Shown here: one piece after another, positions 42,966 to 54,490 of the stretch
Layout: each line of letters opens with the position of its first letter
Numbering within the stretch: the first letter of the stretch is position 1
NCBI GenBank assembly: GCA_030704615.1
Contig: CM060731.1
Location: 53,616,221-53,680,220 of the forward strand
Reading direction: 5' to 3'
Length of the DNA: 64,000 nucleotides
Source of the DNA: Takakia lepidozioides
Lineage: Eukaryota; Streptophyta; Takakiopsida; Takakiales; Takakiaceae
Program-made: the position numbers and the translations under genes
Notes under the pieces: generated by a model
What the model saw: only the letters and a program-made list of their open reading frames with translations
Told to the model about the DNA's origin: nothing
Database searches by the model: none

Positions 42966-43954
42966 GGGTCCTCACTGACCACCTTTAACGGCTGAACACC
43001 TATTGGTGGTATGAAGGGTTTTAAATCCCTCCTACTTCTTACCCATTCCTTGTCTGCTCCATCTCTCAACCTGCATCTTCGTGCAGCTTCTCCAGTCTTG
43101 GTTGTGCTTCCTGCATCCTTGTATCCCAAAAAGTCATAGGGTCCTTCCCATGGAGATGTCATGGAAGACCTCTTTCCAGGCCTCAACATCATTACCTTGC
43201 TGTTCTCCATCAACGTGCAGTAGGTATGCCCTGTTTGATGCCTTCTTTCATAATCTTTTGCCTGTTGACGCTGCCCTTTCTTCACACTCTTTCGTAGAAT
43301 TGCCTTCATCTCTGTGAGAAGCTGGATTTTCTGCTGCATCATAAGTGTGACCTCTGCTACAGATCCATCAGAATTTACTGGTGTTGTAAGAAAATGTAAC
43401 CTGTTGTCAATTCCCAGCCTGGGAATCCTACCAGTAAGTACCTGAAAAGGTGAGAATCCAGTGGAAGCATGGACACCCATTCTGTAACCAAACAGGGCCT
43501 TATAGAGATTCTGATCCCACTCAGTGTCGTTTCCAACTCCTAGGGTGGTGATGCTCTGTTTGAGAGACTTAATGACCCTTTCCACCATACCGTTACACTG
43601 AGGCCAGTAGGGGGCGCTATGCTCCCTCTTTATACCGTATTCGTGGCATGTATCTTCAAACTCACCTCCCCACTCTGTGCCATTGTCAGTGAGCAACGTA
43701 TGTGGGCAGCTATACCTGTCAATTACTTCTTCCTCAAGAAAGCGGGCAGCAAGGGCTGTTGTATGGTCTGCCACTGGTGCAGCTTCTATCCATTTTGAGA
43801 AGTGATCGATTGCCACCAGAAAGTACTGATTGCCCCTGCTGGTTATAGGTAATGGTCCTGCCGTGTCAATTGCAACTCTGAAAAACAGATCCACTACTGG
43901 AATGCTGTGAAGTTTTGAGCTACCTGAGCGCAACACTCCGTTCTGTTTGGCCAT
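42956..43954 (-). CDS. pol: Integrase core and C-terminal domain
   Basis: A 332-codon frame. The catalytic triad is visible: RVAIDTAGPL (D, about residue 30), LLTDNGTEWGGEF (D, about 90) and NGMVERVIKSLKQ (E, about 126). HFSKWIEAAPV and GYRMGVHASTGFSPFQVLTG are standard integrase segments. The C-terminal GPY-type segment is SPWEGPYDFLGYKD (about 270). The zinc-binding N-terminus is in the preceding frame (43894-44484), so a frameshift near 43940 splits the domain. It ends just before the polypurine tract. Confidence 0.9.
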   Translation of the reverse strand: MAKQNGVLRSGSSKLHSIPVVDLFFRVAIDTAGPLPITSRGNQYFLVAIDHFSKWIEAAPVADHTTALAARFLEEEVIDRYSCPHTLLTDNGTEWGGEFEDTCHEYGIKREHSAPYWPQCNGMVERVIKSLKQSITTLGVGNDTEWDQNLYKALFGYRMGVHASTGFSPFQVLTGRIPRLGIDNRLHFLTTPVNSDGSVAEVTLMMQQKIQLLTEMKAILRKSVKKGQRQQAKDYERRHQTGHTYCTLMENSKVMMLRPGKRSSMTSPWEGPYDFLGYKDAGSTTKTGEAARRCRLRDGADKEWVRSRRDLKPFIPPIGVQPLKVVSEDPDT

Positions 43955-44484
43955 CTGACATTTACCACAGCCCTTGAGTACTTGCCTGATGAGTTTGTTC
44001 TATCATGCCAGAAATAACGTCGGCATATCTCTTCTTGTGTTCTTCTGACTCCAAAGTGGCCAGTGGCTTCATGTACTTCAGTGATTATTGCCGCTCTGTC
44101 AGTTCTTGGTGGAACTACCCTTCCATCAAAGTAGACATCACCCTTGAGATAGGAGTACTGCCTTGCCCGCCTCTTGGCTCTCTTGCTCTCCTCTTTTGTC
44201 AGGTAGTCATTGACTTCTCCAAAACATAAGAGGTGCATGACTTCCACATCATCAAGCACATCAGGTTGCCTTTCCTCCTTAACAGCTGCCGTATGATGGT
44301 CAGAGCTGATGAGAGAGCTTTTCCCCCATCTTTCAGCCTCACGTAATAATGACATTTGAGTAGCTTTGGTGGGTGCGGTCCATGGTACCCAGTCCCCTTC
44401 ATCAATCTTGTTGCAAGAAGAAGTGTCTTGTTCTGAACCACTTGTTCCATCACTGTCTGAAGAACAAAACGTCTTGGTGAACAC
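43894..44484 (-). CDS. pol: Pol segment with integrase zinc-binding (HHCC) start
   Basis: It follows an in-frame TGA after GKHGG. Near the end it carries HEATGHFGVRRTQEEICRRY, the HH part of the integrase HHCC motif; the CC part (CGKCQMAK-like) is reached after the frameshift into the integrase frame. The first ~100 residues are an acidic and basic linker without a known fold. Confidence 0.75.
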   Translation of the reverse strand: MFTKTFCSSDSDGTSGSEQDTSSCNKIDEGDWVPWTAPTKATQMSLLREAERWGKSSLISSDHHTAAVKEERQPDVLDDVEVMHLLCFGEVNDYLTKEESKRAKRRARQYSYLKGDVYFDGRVVPPRTDRAAIITEVHEATGHFGVRRTQEEICRRYFWHDRTNSSGKYSRAVVNVRWPNRTECCAQVAQNFTAFQ

Positions 44485-45245
44485 TCACCCCCCATGTTTT
44501 CCTTGGCTGGGCATTCTAATGAGGAAGTCACCCGCGTTCTTCTTGTTGCTTGTCAAGGGTTGAAGGAATGGTGTCTCTTGCAAGCTTCCCTTTTCATTGT
44601 TCGATCTCTCTTCCTCAAGTTCACAGGCTGGATGTACCTCGCTTAGCTTCTTATCACGAGCACGAGATCCTCGGGTAATCACATGGATGGTGGGACAAGA
44701 GGGCATCAGATGCTCCCTTTCCTTGTTGCTGATTGCAGTAGCCTCTATCCTTCCTGCACCCTTATCCTTCCAAATACCCTCCCTCACCAGATTGACAGAG
44801 CTTGATTGATCAATACCCTTTCCTTGTTGTTTTTTTTTAGCAAAAATCTGTGCAGCAAAAGTCACCCTCTTTCCTTCTCCATCTGGCATTATGCCTGGTT
44901 TCAGTTCTCCCTTCAATATGCCATGATCCTTGGTCAACATTCCATCTGTGGAAGATCTTACTATGCCCGGAACGAACTCAAATGAAAAGTCACCAAGTAA
45001 GTCTATGCCTATGTGGTGCTCTGAGTATAGCCACCAATATGGATCTAGATCTGTTTCCAAAGAAAAATGACTTCCCAACAGTATTTTCTTAAAGTGCCAA
45101 AGGCCCCATACACATGCATAGTACTCTTCTCTTTTGCAAATCATCTCCCTGCTATACCCTACTTGCCTATGAGCTTCTTCTCTCAACTCCTCCTTCCCCT
45201 CCTTAAATTGAAATAACGAAGCATTGATGGCACTCCTATCCCAAG
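44485..45245 (-). CDS. pol: Second RNase-H-like segment between RNase H and integrase
   Basis: Read from about 45240 down: FQFKEGKEELREEAHRQVG, CKREEYYACVWGLWHFKKIL, LGSHFSLETDLDPYWWLYS, GIDLLGDFSFEFVPGIV and SSTDGMLTKDHG. These blocks mirror the RNase H just upstream (GECYALVWGVLHFRQYL, FVIRTDHKPLEWLA, DFEFKIVHRAGARHANVDAL). It therefore looks like a duplicated and diverged RNase H C-terminal half. The key Asp of the TD motif is kept; the final DALSR is replaced by DGMLTKD. The remaining ~130 residues are a charged linker. Confidence 0.6.
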
Positions 45246-45668
45246 CTAGCTTAAGAAGATAGGCTCCATCCCTCTTTCTCCCTTCTCTTTTCTGACTGTA
45301 CAGAGAAGTAGAGTATACCTCGATTTCCTCGTTTCCTCAGCTGGTCCCACTGGATACCTGCTTAGTGCATCTACGTTAGCATGCCTAGCACCTGCTCTGT
45401 GAACAATTTTAAACTCAAAATCTTGTAACATCATGATCCATCTACCCCTGCGTCCATATGCGTCACTTACCGTTGCCAACCACTCCAGAGGTTTGTGATC
45501 TGTCCTGATTACAAAAGGGGTTCCATACAGGTACTGCCGAAAGTGTAATACTCCCCACACCAGGGCATAGCATTCACCTTCCATAGGGTGATATTTGCGC
45601 TGAGCATCAGATAGTACCTTACTAGCGTATGCAATGACCCTCTCCTTTTTATACTCCTTTTGTGACAA
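45246..45668 (-). CDS. pol: RNase H domain, frame-shifted from RT
   Basis: VIAYASKVLSDAQRKYHPME, CYALVWGVLHFRQYLYG, IRTDHKPLEWLA and GARHANVDALSRYPVG are canonical gypsy RNase H motifs. The frame joins the RT ORF near 45670 through a one-base shift after VDWSIKGVG. Confidence 0.88.
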   Translation of the reverse strand: MSQKEYKKERVIAYASKVLSDAQRKYHPMEGECYALVWGVLHFRQYLYGTPFVIRTDHKPLEWLATVSDAYGRRGRWIMMLQDFEFKIVHRAGARHANVDALSRYPVGPAEETRKSRYTLLLCTVRKEKGERGMEPIFLS

Positions 45669-48319
45669 GACTGCCCTACTCCTTTGATGGACCAGTCAAC
45701 ATCTAAGACGAACGGTCTTGAGAAATCTGGTCTTGCCAGGATGGGAGCAGTTACCAACTTCACCTGTAAGGCAGAAAAGGCGTTTTGTGCCTCTGCACTC
45801 CAGATAAACTTCACATCCTTCTTGGTTAGAGTGAACAAGGGTACTGCCACTCCAGCATATCCTTTGACATAGGGCCTATAGTACCCTGTCATGCCTAAGT
45901 AGCTTTTGAGAGCAGTGTGGTTTTTGGGCAAGGGAAACCTTTCAATAGCAGCTATCTTATCTGGATCAGGCCACGTTCCCTCTTCAGAGATCACATGCCC
46001 AAGGAATACCAACTGTAAGTTGGCAAAGTAACACTTGTCCGGATTGAGCCTAAGATTGGCCTTTCTAACCTTGCTCAATACTCTCTTTATATGTCCCACG
46101 TGATCTCCCCAGTCCTTGCTATGGATATTGACGTCATCTACAAACACCTTAGCGCAATCTTTGATTTCTTCCTTGAGCACTCTATTCATTGTTCTCTGAA
46201 AGGTAGCAGTGGCATTTTTTAGCCCGAATGGCATGACCAGCCATTCATACAATCCCTTCTTTGTGATCACCGCTGTTTTGCCTATGTCTCGGTCGTCCAT
46301 TTTGATCTGCCAAAAACCAGATTGTAAATCCAGCGCAGAAAACCACTTGGCTTTCCCCAACTGGTTTAAAACATCCTGAATTAATGGCATAGGGTAAGAG
46401 TCCCTTCTGGTCAAACGGTTTACTGGCCTAAAATCACCACAAAACCGCTTGGATCCATCCTTTTTTGGTGGAAGGGTAACTGGACACGACCATTCTGAAC
46501 TACTCTCTCTCATCTTGCCTTGTGAGATCAAAGTCTCAATTTGTCCTTGGACCTCGTCTTCCTCCCATTCTGATAGGCGGCTGGGACGACTTCTGCAAGG
46601 GGGAAAACCTTGTGTGTCAATTGTGTGTTCTACCTCACTGCAGTATCCCAAGTCAGCCTTGCTAAGAGCAAAGCATTCCTGGTTTGCTTTCAGCTCTTGC
46701 TCAAGCTCTATCCTATGTTCTGGGGCCAGTTCTGGGTTGATGTGCAGTCTGGATTTCAGACTTCTCCAACGACTCTCCATTTCTTCCTCTTGACTGGGTT
46801 CCCAATTCTTTCCCTCCACCTGGCTTACAGAGTTAGCCATTCTCTGTCGTTCCTCTTGTGTGACAACCTGATTCCAATCATGGAAGTCATCCTCTATTTC
46901 TAGGTTGTTGTTCCCTAGTTCACCATTCCAAGCTTTCTGATAAGCTTCCTGTATTATGGCAGCAGCCATGCTCTTATGGGTCTCTTCCTGAAGGAGTTCA
47001 GACATCCCTTGGTCCTCGAACAAGTCCTCCCCTAGGTTGACATCGTCTATTATTTCCTCAACATCCCTCAGTGCTGTTTCTACCTCCTTACTCTCCTCAG
47101 AGCCTCCCATCTCCTCATCTTTATCAGATTTAGAGGTGTCAGAACCTGAGGATGCTTCCTCCGTGTCCTCATATTCTTCCTCTGGTTTTCTTTTCTTCTC
47201 CCACAAGCCTAGGTACTGTTCATCTGACGTCAGGGTTAGGACATTACCTGCTGACGTACTGCTTGCATATCTCATTCTACTCTCGACCCCTCTATGGTAG
47301 GCTGTTTTGGTAACTGCAGGCTCATTATAATTGATGGTGTGCAAAGGGAAGTGAGCAAAATCCTTTCCTGGCCCATAGCGTACGCGAATTGTTTCAGCTT
47401 CGGTGTCCACTACAGCGCCAAACTTTTTGAGAAAGTCCAATCCCAGCAGCATGTGATATGTATCCGTGTTCACCACCATAAAGGACAAACGATTGGTCAG
47501 TTCTCCTACTTTGACCTTGATGTCCTCAAGTCTGCCCATTGCAGTCTCAAGAGCACCTGAGGCTACTCTGTAATTCACATCCTTACTAGTAATGACAGAT
47601 CCCATCAAACCAAGATCCCTGACTGTACTAGCTGATATTACAGAAAGCATGGCACCAGTGTCAATCTGGCCTAATACTTGGTAATCTCCCATTGTAATCA
47701 TTACATGAAGCGCTTTAACCTTACCAGTATAAGCATACGAGATCGTGGGCTCAGCGTGTGCTGAGTACAAAGGCCTTGGTACATCCTTCACAACTTCTAC
47801 ACTGTGAGTTGTCTCCCTTTGTTGGACCATTGCTCTTTCCACCACTTTGACCAGCCCTTTCAATTTGTCTAGCTCTCCGGGCACAGTCATGATCAGGTCC
47901 ATGGGCGACAACGATATTCTCCCTTTGTAGAAGTGGTTCAAGATTCTGGATTTCGTACCTCCTTCTATAGCATTTTTGAAATTGTTCTTTGGGTAGATTT
48001 CACTCTTGGTCTTGCTTGGCTGTTCACTGCTCTCACTATTCCTTTCTGGTGACCCTGTAGGTTCAACAATCGGACTCTGGACAGGTATGCGTGTCCTTGG
48101 AAGTCTGACTTCATTGATACTATTTCGTGACATCAGATCTGTCATCTCTGCGAGTACATCATCCTCATCATCATAGAACACGTCTACAAAGTTAGTTCCC
48201 GGAGTTCCCATCATAGTTTGGTCGAGTTTTCTACTGCACTCACTCTCCGTATGCCCGAGTAGTTGCAAAAGTTGCATCTCACACCACACATTTCCGTGGA
48301 ATGCCCGAACCGGTGACAT
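45669..48319 (-). CDS. pol: Pol: third zinc knuckle end, protease, reverse transcriptase
   Basis: A long open frame. Residues 21-28 (LGHTESEC) complete a third CCHC knuckle whose first half is in the gag frame. The protease active site DTGA is at residues 220-223, with LLGLDFLKKFG about 80 residues later. An acidic region follows, then RT (about 590-800): RDSYPMPLIQDVLNQL, WFSALDLQSGFWQIK (first Asp), LVMPFGLKNATATFQ, KVFVDDVNIHS (FVDD catalytic pair), FLGHVISEEGTWPD and LKSYLGMTGYYRPYVKGYA. RNase H follows in another frame. Confidence 0.9.
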
Positions 48320-49052
48320 TTGTCACACTTAGCTGGGGTTCTTCCTTCAGGACAATATGCAGCTATGTGACCTTCTTTGTGACAAACATTACAAAGGCGA
48401 ACACGAGGTGGTGTTCTAGATCCCGAGCTTTCTCCTATGACTGGTCCCCTATCAAAGTACTTCTGTAGGGTAGTGTTCAGCTGATCAAGTCTTCTGTCCA
48501 CAGGGTTAACAACACAACTGACTCATCTGTATCATCTCCTTCCAATGGCTCTAGAGGTATTTCCCCTAACTTTCCCAGGCCCCTTTCAATCTCAATGGCT
48601 GTGTCAAGTGCTTCCTCTACATCAAGGAAGCGCCTGCCCAGCATTACTCTTGCTATTTCTGGTCTCAAACCTGCTGCAAATCTACGCCTCTGTTCCAAAT
48701 CAGACGCCCCACTTCTTATAAATAACCGGTTCAACCTATCAAAGTATGTTTGAACCCTTTGTCTACTCTCCTGTTTAATGGTATCCATTCTTAGCCTAAT
48801 TTCTGCCAAGTCAACGATACCAAACTTGGCTGAAATTGCTGCCCTGAAGTCCACCCAGTTGTTTGGTCTAGGGTTTTGTTTACGGTACCATTCATCAGCC
48901 TTGGCTCTCAGGTTGAGCCTTGCTACCTTGAAAGTTTTGTCCTCATTCAAATCCCTGACATCTGCCTCCATCTGAATTCTCTCCAGCCAGTCATTTACAT
49001 CCTCACTATTCCTACCATGATAAGGCGCATCTATGCTGGTTGGACTGGTCAT
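48211..49052 (-). CDS. gag: Gag: capsid-like core and zinc knuckles
   Basis: Starts MTSPTSIDAPYHGRNSEDVN at 49052. It contains the retrotransposon gag core (VNDWLERIQMEADVRDLNED, LNLRAKADEWYRKQNP, VQTYFDRLNRLFIRSG, RRRFAAGLRPEIARVMLG). A frame change near 48490 leads to a tail with two complete CCHC knuckles (CNVCHKEGHIAAYC, CDKCHRFGHSTEMC) and the first half of a third (CNFCNY). The pol frame is reached by a -1 shift within that third knuckle. Confidence 0.88.
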
Positions 49053-49123
49053 CCTTCTATTCTCTAGTCAAAGTTCAAACTGTTTCAACACCTAATTCTG
49101 ACTCTAATTCTCCCTCAACTTCC

Positions 49124-50337
49124 TTAATGTTGACCTCTATACCACTCCCACTGTCCATTTCGCAACATCTCTACTCTACCTCCCCATGTCACCTCTCGTG
49201 CCATGGTATTTATCTTCACCCACCTTCCTAACTCTCTTATCCAAAGTGCTATGGTTGTTCTTCCACCAGTATGTATCACTCTAAGACATAAATCACCATT
49301 CGCTATTCTCCAAGCAGGGTTGAAGAAGTACAAACAAGGGTCTGCGTGTGCATTTGGTGTGCGTCTGCTGAAGCAAATCAGCACATCTCCAATGCTTGGT
49401 TCATCAGGAATCAGTGTGTGGTCTCTTCCTGCCATCAAACCATCCAATACCAGTCAAGATCCCTAGCTAGTAGAAATCAAGATTCAACATCCTCAGGCTC
49501 TGATACCAAAAGAAGGGGCGTGAATCCCCTTCTGTGCAAGTGTAGTTGTGCTCCTCCCCAAGTCAATTGGAGGGAAGGAAAGGAGCTCTCCTCTCAGGTG
49601 ATCCAACCTCGTCACTCGGTGTGGGTTTCCCTCAGGTCCTTCATGATCAGAGTTCACACAATCCTCATCCACGCCGCAGCGGAAGAGAAGACATGGATGG
49701 GGAGTCTGTATTGTTTTCACCCGTGGTTCTACTTCTACACAACATCCTCTCCCTGGTACACTGCACCAGCCCTGTTACCATGCTGTCTTCAGTGATGCAA
49801 CCAGCCCTACGTCAGTGATGACCACTGCCCTTGTGGGCAGCTCCCTTGGTCAGCAACAAGTGGAATCCCCTTTGTAATAAGATCACGATTTGGAAGGAGG
49901 CAACTCAGATCTGCCATGAGTTGCAGGCCCACCAGTTTGGCCCTTCATGGGTTCATGCTTTCTTTATCTTACCGCCCCAATCATCCATTCCTCTCCATCC
50001 CCTCTTGCTGGTCAGCTCTCTCCCTTATGTCCTTTTCTCTCTCCCTTTCTCTTTCCTTCAGGGTGAGTAGGTTCCTCACTCTTTCCACTGTAGCATGTCT
50101 ATGATGCAATGCAATGCGCATTCAGCCAAGCATCCAGTGCACCCAGCATTGAAATCAACCTTGGTCACACAAGATATAATCAGCCCTTTTATCAGTCCCT
50201 CTCTTGCCAATGACAGATGCTTCACACTCTACTTTTCCCAGGTGTAGCCATTTGCCCAAGACAGCTCTCAGCCCTTCTACAGGTCTCAATTTACACACCC
50301 TGACAGCTCTCTTTTTCCCATCAACTGTGAACCTCAG
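49124..50337 (-). other. 5' untranslated or leader region of the gypsy element, with an upstream ORF
   Basis: It lies between the 5' LTR and gag. A 107-codon frame at 49124-49447 (WIRELGRWVKINTMAREVTW, GQWEWYRG) has no known match and ends shortly before gag. No tRNA-complementary primer site could be recognised next to the LTR (CTGAGGTTCACAG on the minus strand). Confidence 0.5.
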
Positions 50338-51815
50338 TGGTTCACATGCTGAGAGCACCCTGAGAATCAGATCCAAACCCAAACAGATGTTGGTTTTTCT
50401 GCCCCATCCACATCATCCCTTCTTGTTGTTTCCAAACAGTTCAATCTAACTCTCACTGGTTTCCTCTACCTACTAAGCTAGTTCCACATTGACTGCAATG
50501 TGTCAACATCCCAGGCTAGATTGTTTGTACAAGCTCATGACGCTGAAACAAGAAACAAGATAACAACAACAGCAACCATTCTGTCCCAGCAACGAATCAA
50601 CCCTGTTTCCATTCATTTTTCCTACTCTACAATGTAACAGCAGGTGCATCCATCTCCAGTCCATCCTGGTTTGAAGTCCAGTGTCTTCATTCCATTTCCA
50701 AGCTCTTTTTCTTCCTCACATGTCAGTGTCTCTTACTACATACAAGAGACAGTCCAAACTTCACAAAGCGATTTCTAAGTCACCCCAAAAAGAGAGAAAA
50801 CCACTCTTCAAACTTATCTGTCTTATACTCATTGAAGCGGTGGGTCTGCCTGTCACGAAAGCACCTTGTCCTCTCCCTCGTCAGCCATTTCCGACGTCTC
50901 TTCTTATCGTGATTCCAATCCTCATCAAGGCATGACGGCTCTGCTTCAGCTGCTGGCACATCCTTGTGTCTGCCAACCTCTACCCTATCCTTCTACATGT
51001 GCATTTCTTCCCTATGAAGTGATCTGGTCCTACAGCCTTTAAGACAGAGAGCAGATACAAAACTTAATTATAGATAGCTTAAGCGCCATACACACCAGAA
51101 GGCGGCACCGCTTCCTCTTGCACAGAATGCCAAGCCAGATCCCTTAACGTCGCTCTTTAAGGCAAGCTGATTCCCTTACAAAGTGATCTGGTCCTAAAGC
51201 TCAAAAACAGACAGCAGCTACAAGATTTGATCACAGACAACCTGAGGCGCTATAACACACCAGCCTGCATTTCTCATCCCCAAACACCTGCTGAGCCGCT
51301 CCATCTCCTCATTAATGTGCTCATCAAGACAATGGCGACAGCAGTGGTGCACCGCCCTTATCACAAACCTGATCCCTCTGGTTTGATCATTGCTTACGAA
51401 GAAGGCGGCACCGCTTCTTCTTGCACAGAAAGCCAAGCAGGAGCTCTTAACATTTCTCTTAAAAGCAAGCTGATACCCTTTGCGTAGGTGGAACTTTCTC
51501 AGATATCCTGTGCTGCCAACACCACTGCAGCAGCTGCGAAAGATACACGCACTCTTCCCCTTCGAATTTCACATCCTGCTTCTAGGGTTCAACATCATGG
51601 ATGAAAATCATTCATCCTAGGGATGAAAAGGCGCATGTCATTACTTAGCCATATTTTGTTCTTTGGCAGATCAATAGCATAGTCTTTCCATGGAATTACC
51701 TCAAGTTATGGACAATTCCTCCCCTTCATTAGCACGAAGGGCACTCCTTTGTAGTAGTGCCGAAACCTGATGCCAAACAAAAACTTGAATTTTTACCCCC
51801 TGCACTCACACTACA
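50338..51815 (-). repeat. 5' LTR of the gypsy element
   Basis: 1478 bp, matching 41455-42934. It should carry the promoter for the minus-strand transcript, although I could not point to a certain TATA box. Confidence 0.93.
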
Positions 51816-52335
51816 ATACTCTATTGCAGCGGGATACAACACATAGGTAGCATCAACTATGCCATGTGGTATATGGACGATCATGCTATGACATGTGCAA
51901 TTTGCAACATTGTCATGGAAATTTCAATTCAAATCCTTCGTTTGCAACATCGTCGGCGGTGCAATGATATGGCGTCCCTTATCCCTCCATTATCATTCCA
52001 ACTATACTGAGTGAGCTCTGAGTGGCAACTTTTAAAAGCACATTCATCATTGCACCCTTCGAAGTGTACATGTCTTCCTGTCGCCATGCACTGCAACCAT
52101 CTTTTGAAGATGATCCTAACTCTCATTGTTATTTGGGGAGGGAGCAAGGTCTTCTTGTTGCAGCCTCTATGGCACACACTTTGTGAGGATATTTCAAACC
52201 CTTATAATTATAAAAGTGAAACAAACATTTGTAATTGCACAATGTTGGATGCTGCAATTGTAGGCCTCATGGTAGTCTTTATTGTATTCAGCCAATGATT
52301 CCCTTCATTATTCCCACGGTCATAGGACCATCCTC
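51816..52335. other. Right flank of the LTR element, unassigned
   Basis: A plus frame of about 65 codons (MWYMDDHAMTCAICNIVMEI, then RRRCNDMASL) is open from the LTR junction to a TGA at about 52010. If element A continued here, this could be the distal transposase part (element B has RCNEMIRRS), but the match is too short to trust. Confidence 0.3.
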
Positions 52336-52339
52336 GGTT

Positions 52340-52490
52340 ATAGGCGGCGCATGTTCATGCTGACGTGGCAGATGACAGCGCGGGGCCACGTCAGCATTTG
52401 CCGCCACATCAGCCTGCTTACATCACGCTCACGCCACGTCAGCTGGCGTGAGCGTACGCTCGCGCGCTCACGCGCAAGGCTCACGCCATT
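52340..52490. repeat. GC-rich inverted-repeat cluster (CCACGTCAGC)
   Basis: GCTGACGTGGC and GCCACGTCAGC alternate. CGCTCACGCCA at about 52427 and TGGCGTGAGCG at about 52445 form an 11-bp perfect stem with a 7-base loop. The ACGTCA core resembles bZIP sites, but clustering in a hairpin-rich block suggests a transposon end or replication-derived repeat. Confidence 0.55.
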
Positions 52491-52499
52491 GCATCGTTG

Positions 52500-53345
52500 C
52501 TAGATCAGTGGAGCCCAAACTGAAAACATCTAGATTCTTTGCAATAAGCATTTCCACTTTCCTCCTTTGTCCTGAGGAGAGAGTTGTGCCCAACTTGATT
52601 TCAGATAGAATACAAGAGGTGCACGCTGGCTTTGGACTTGAGGCCATTGGCATCCAACATGGCCTCTTAGATGAGGTTGTTGCTTTTGCTGCAGTTGCTC
52701 CACCACTTGTTCCTGATCTCAGCCCAGAAGGTAAGACGGCCCTCACCAAAGTCTTAACAGAGCAGTGATGCGAGCCAGATTCTGCCCCTTTTTTATAGTC
52801 ACAGGGAAGCGCTCAGGATTAGCAATCAGGATCTTGACTTCTTGCCTATATCCTCTATCTAGAACACCAGTGGCCACCAGGCAATGCTTAAGGGCAGTCA
52901 ATCTCCTCTATCCTTCAACTTCTAGGAAATGAGTAGCTGGACACAAGAAGGCCAGACCAGACTTGCCCACCTTTTGGGTCAAGGCAGGGATGGTGATGTT
53001 GAGAGGTACACGAATTAGAGTAGAATTCTTTGGAATAGCTATGGGCGCCCGTAAAGCGCACACTGATACGTAATTCAATATGTCAATATCCCCACACTGT
53101 TCCAATCAGCTCCATGTAGAAGGGAGGAACTCGATGCATGCAGGTCATTTCTGAATCCACAAGATCGATTTGAGTGGGATAGATTGGGGGAAAGAGGAAG
53201 CAGGGAGGGTAATCTGCAGATTTGCCGATCGACATGACTATGGGCAGATTGTGCACCTTGGATAGCTCTATTCACTGTCCCGTATTTTCCCCCTTGCCTG
53301 AAGTTGTCATTTAGGTCTATGTACAGCTGCGTTTGTGTTTTTCCT
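52500..53345 (-). pseudogene. pol: Decayed gypsy pol fragment (protease to RT linker)
   Basis: On the minus strand, IDLVDSEMTCMH (about 53165) resembles a retropepsin active site with a lost Gly. Then come APIAIPKNSTLIRVPLNITI (about 53035), QEVKILIANPERFPVTIKKG (about 52830), and LSSGQRRKVEMLIAKNLDVF with SLGSTDL (about 52560), the usual linker before RT. Frames change several times and RT is absent. Confidence 0.6.
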
Positions 53346-53349
53346 GACA

Positions 53350-54470
53350 TTGCTCATTTCACCCGCGGGTTGTTGCTTCCCTTCCGCACAATTGAGACAG
53401 CGGCCAATGTACCTCCATCTCCAGGAAGCTCTCCAATTCCCCCGGCGGAAGAAGGTGGGGGGGACAAGGAATGGGCTGCGGTGGAAGGGGGAGGAAAGAT
53501 TGTGGACGATGAGGATGAGGATGGCGATGGGGGAGAGTTGAAGAACCCAGAGATAGGAGAGGTAGGAGGTCCTAGAGGGCCTGAGCCGACGCGCTACGGT
53601 AACTGGGAGAAGGGGGGCCGCTGTTCAGATTTTTGAAGTCTATGCACCATAAACCTTTGTCTCTCTCTGTCTGTCTCTCTTTGTACGTTCCCCCCTTGGT
53701 CTCCGATTTTGCAGCTTTCCCCTCTCCTCCAGCTTTAGCTTCGCAGCCTGTCTCACGGTTGTCTTCTCGTGATCCGTCAATGTCTTTCTCTAACTTGCTT
53801 CGGTCGAAAATAGCATCGTCCTCATTAGGTGAATCTTCCGACGGTCTGTCAGCCTTGCACCCAGGCTGGACAAGTCTTGCACGCATGCCATTTTCAATTC
53901 CTGCAATGAAGCCGCCATTTGTTGTCGCATCCGTTTCGCAGCCATCACAGTCCACTTTACCTTCACCGTTGGAGCCTCTTTACATACGTTTATGGAAACA
54001 TTGAAAAATTAGTGAAGTGATGTATCAAGATTTGGACGCAATTATGTGCACCGGGGCAGTATATCTGAGCTTTCCTGGTAGCATCCACATTAGTCATGGT
54101 CTTTGTTGATTTGTTGCTATGTGTCTCATCCTGCAGAGCTGCATTAGCCATCGGCTGTCGTTGCTTATTCCAATAGGCTGTGTCTGATCAATAGACCAAT
54201 CTCTTTTTAGTTTTTTTAGTTGAATGTTGATTTTTTGTTGATTTGTTCAGTGCTCAGTCATCTTTAATAGGTTTTGTAAGAATCGACAAGTTGATGTTCT
54301 ATGCCACGTTGTTGTGACAGTAGAGCTGTCAGTACAGGAAGCACGTTGTCATCAGGATTGTTGCAGGAAATTAACAATGTCGCGAGCTTCTAACTTAATG
54401 GTCGAGACTTACAGATGATACACAGGAAATATTGATAATGGATTCGATCTTGGCACTTTGCAGCTTAAGG
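53350..54470. other. Unassigned region with two unconvincing overlapping frames
   Basis: A plus frame (53633-54004; MSFSNLLRSKIASSSLGESS, PSQSTLPSPLEPLYIRLW) and a minus frame over the same bases are both open. Neither shows a known motif. The rest is AT-rich without structure. Confidence 0.35.
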
Positions 54471-54490
54471 GAAGTCTCAGCCAAGCAAGG

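Larger units (their letters stand above)
41455..51815 (-). mobile_element. Nearly complete young Ty3/gypsy LTR retrotransposon, 10.4 kb
   Basis: Two direct LTRs of about 1480 bp enclose gag, protease, RT, RNase H and integrase on the minus strand. The LTRs differ by only about ten small changes by eye (mostly single-base indels), which suggests a recent insertion. Each LTR has TG...CA ends. A purine tract, AAAAAAAGGAGG on the minus strand, lies just inside the 3' LTR. I see no matching 5-bp target duplication (TGCTT left, ATACT right). Pol has at least one frameshift, one in-frame TGA and one frameshift in integrase. Confidence 0.92.

Noticed and set aside
53572-53955. RT-like [13 protein letters not shown] in a minus frame
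   Set aside because: It resembles the RT motif by chance; no other RT motif is found in order, and the strand opposite is equally open.
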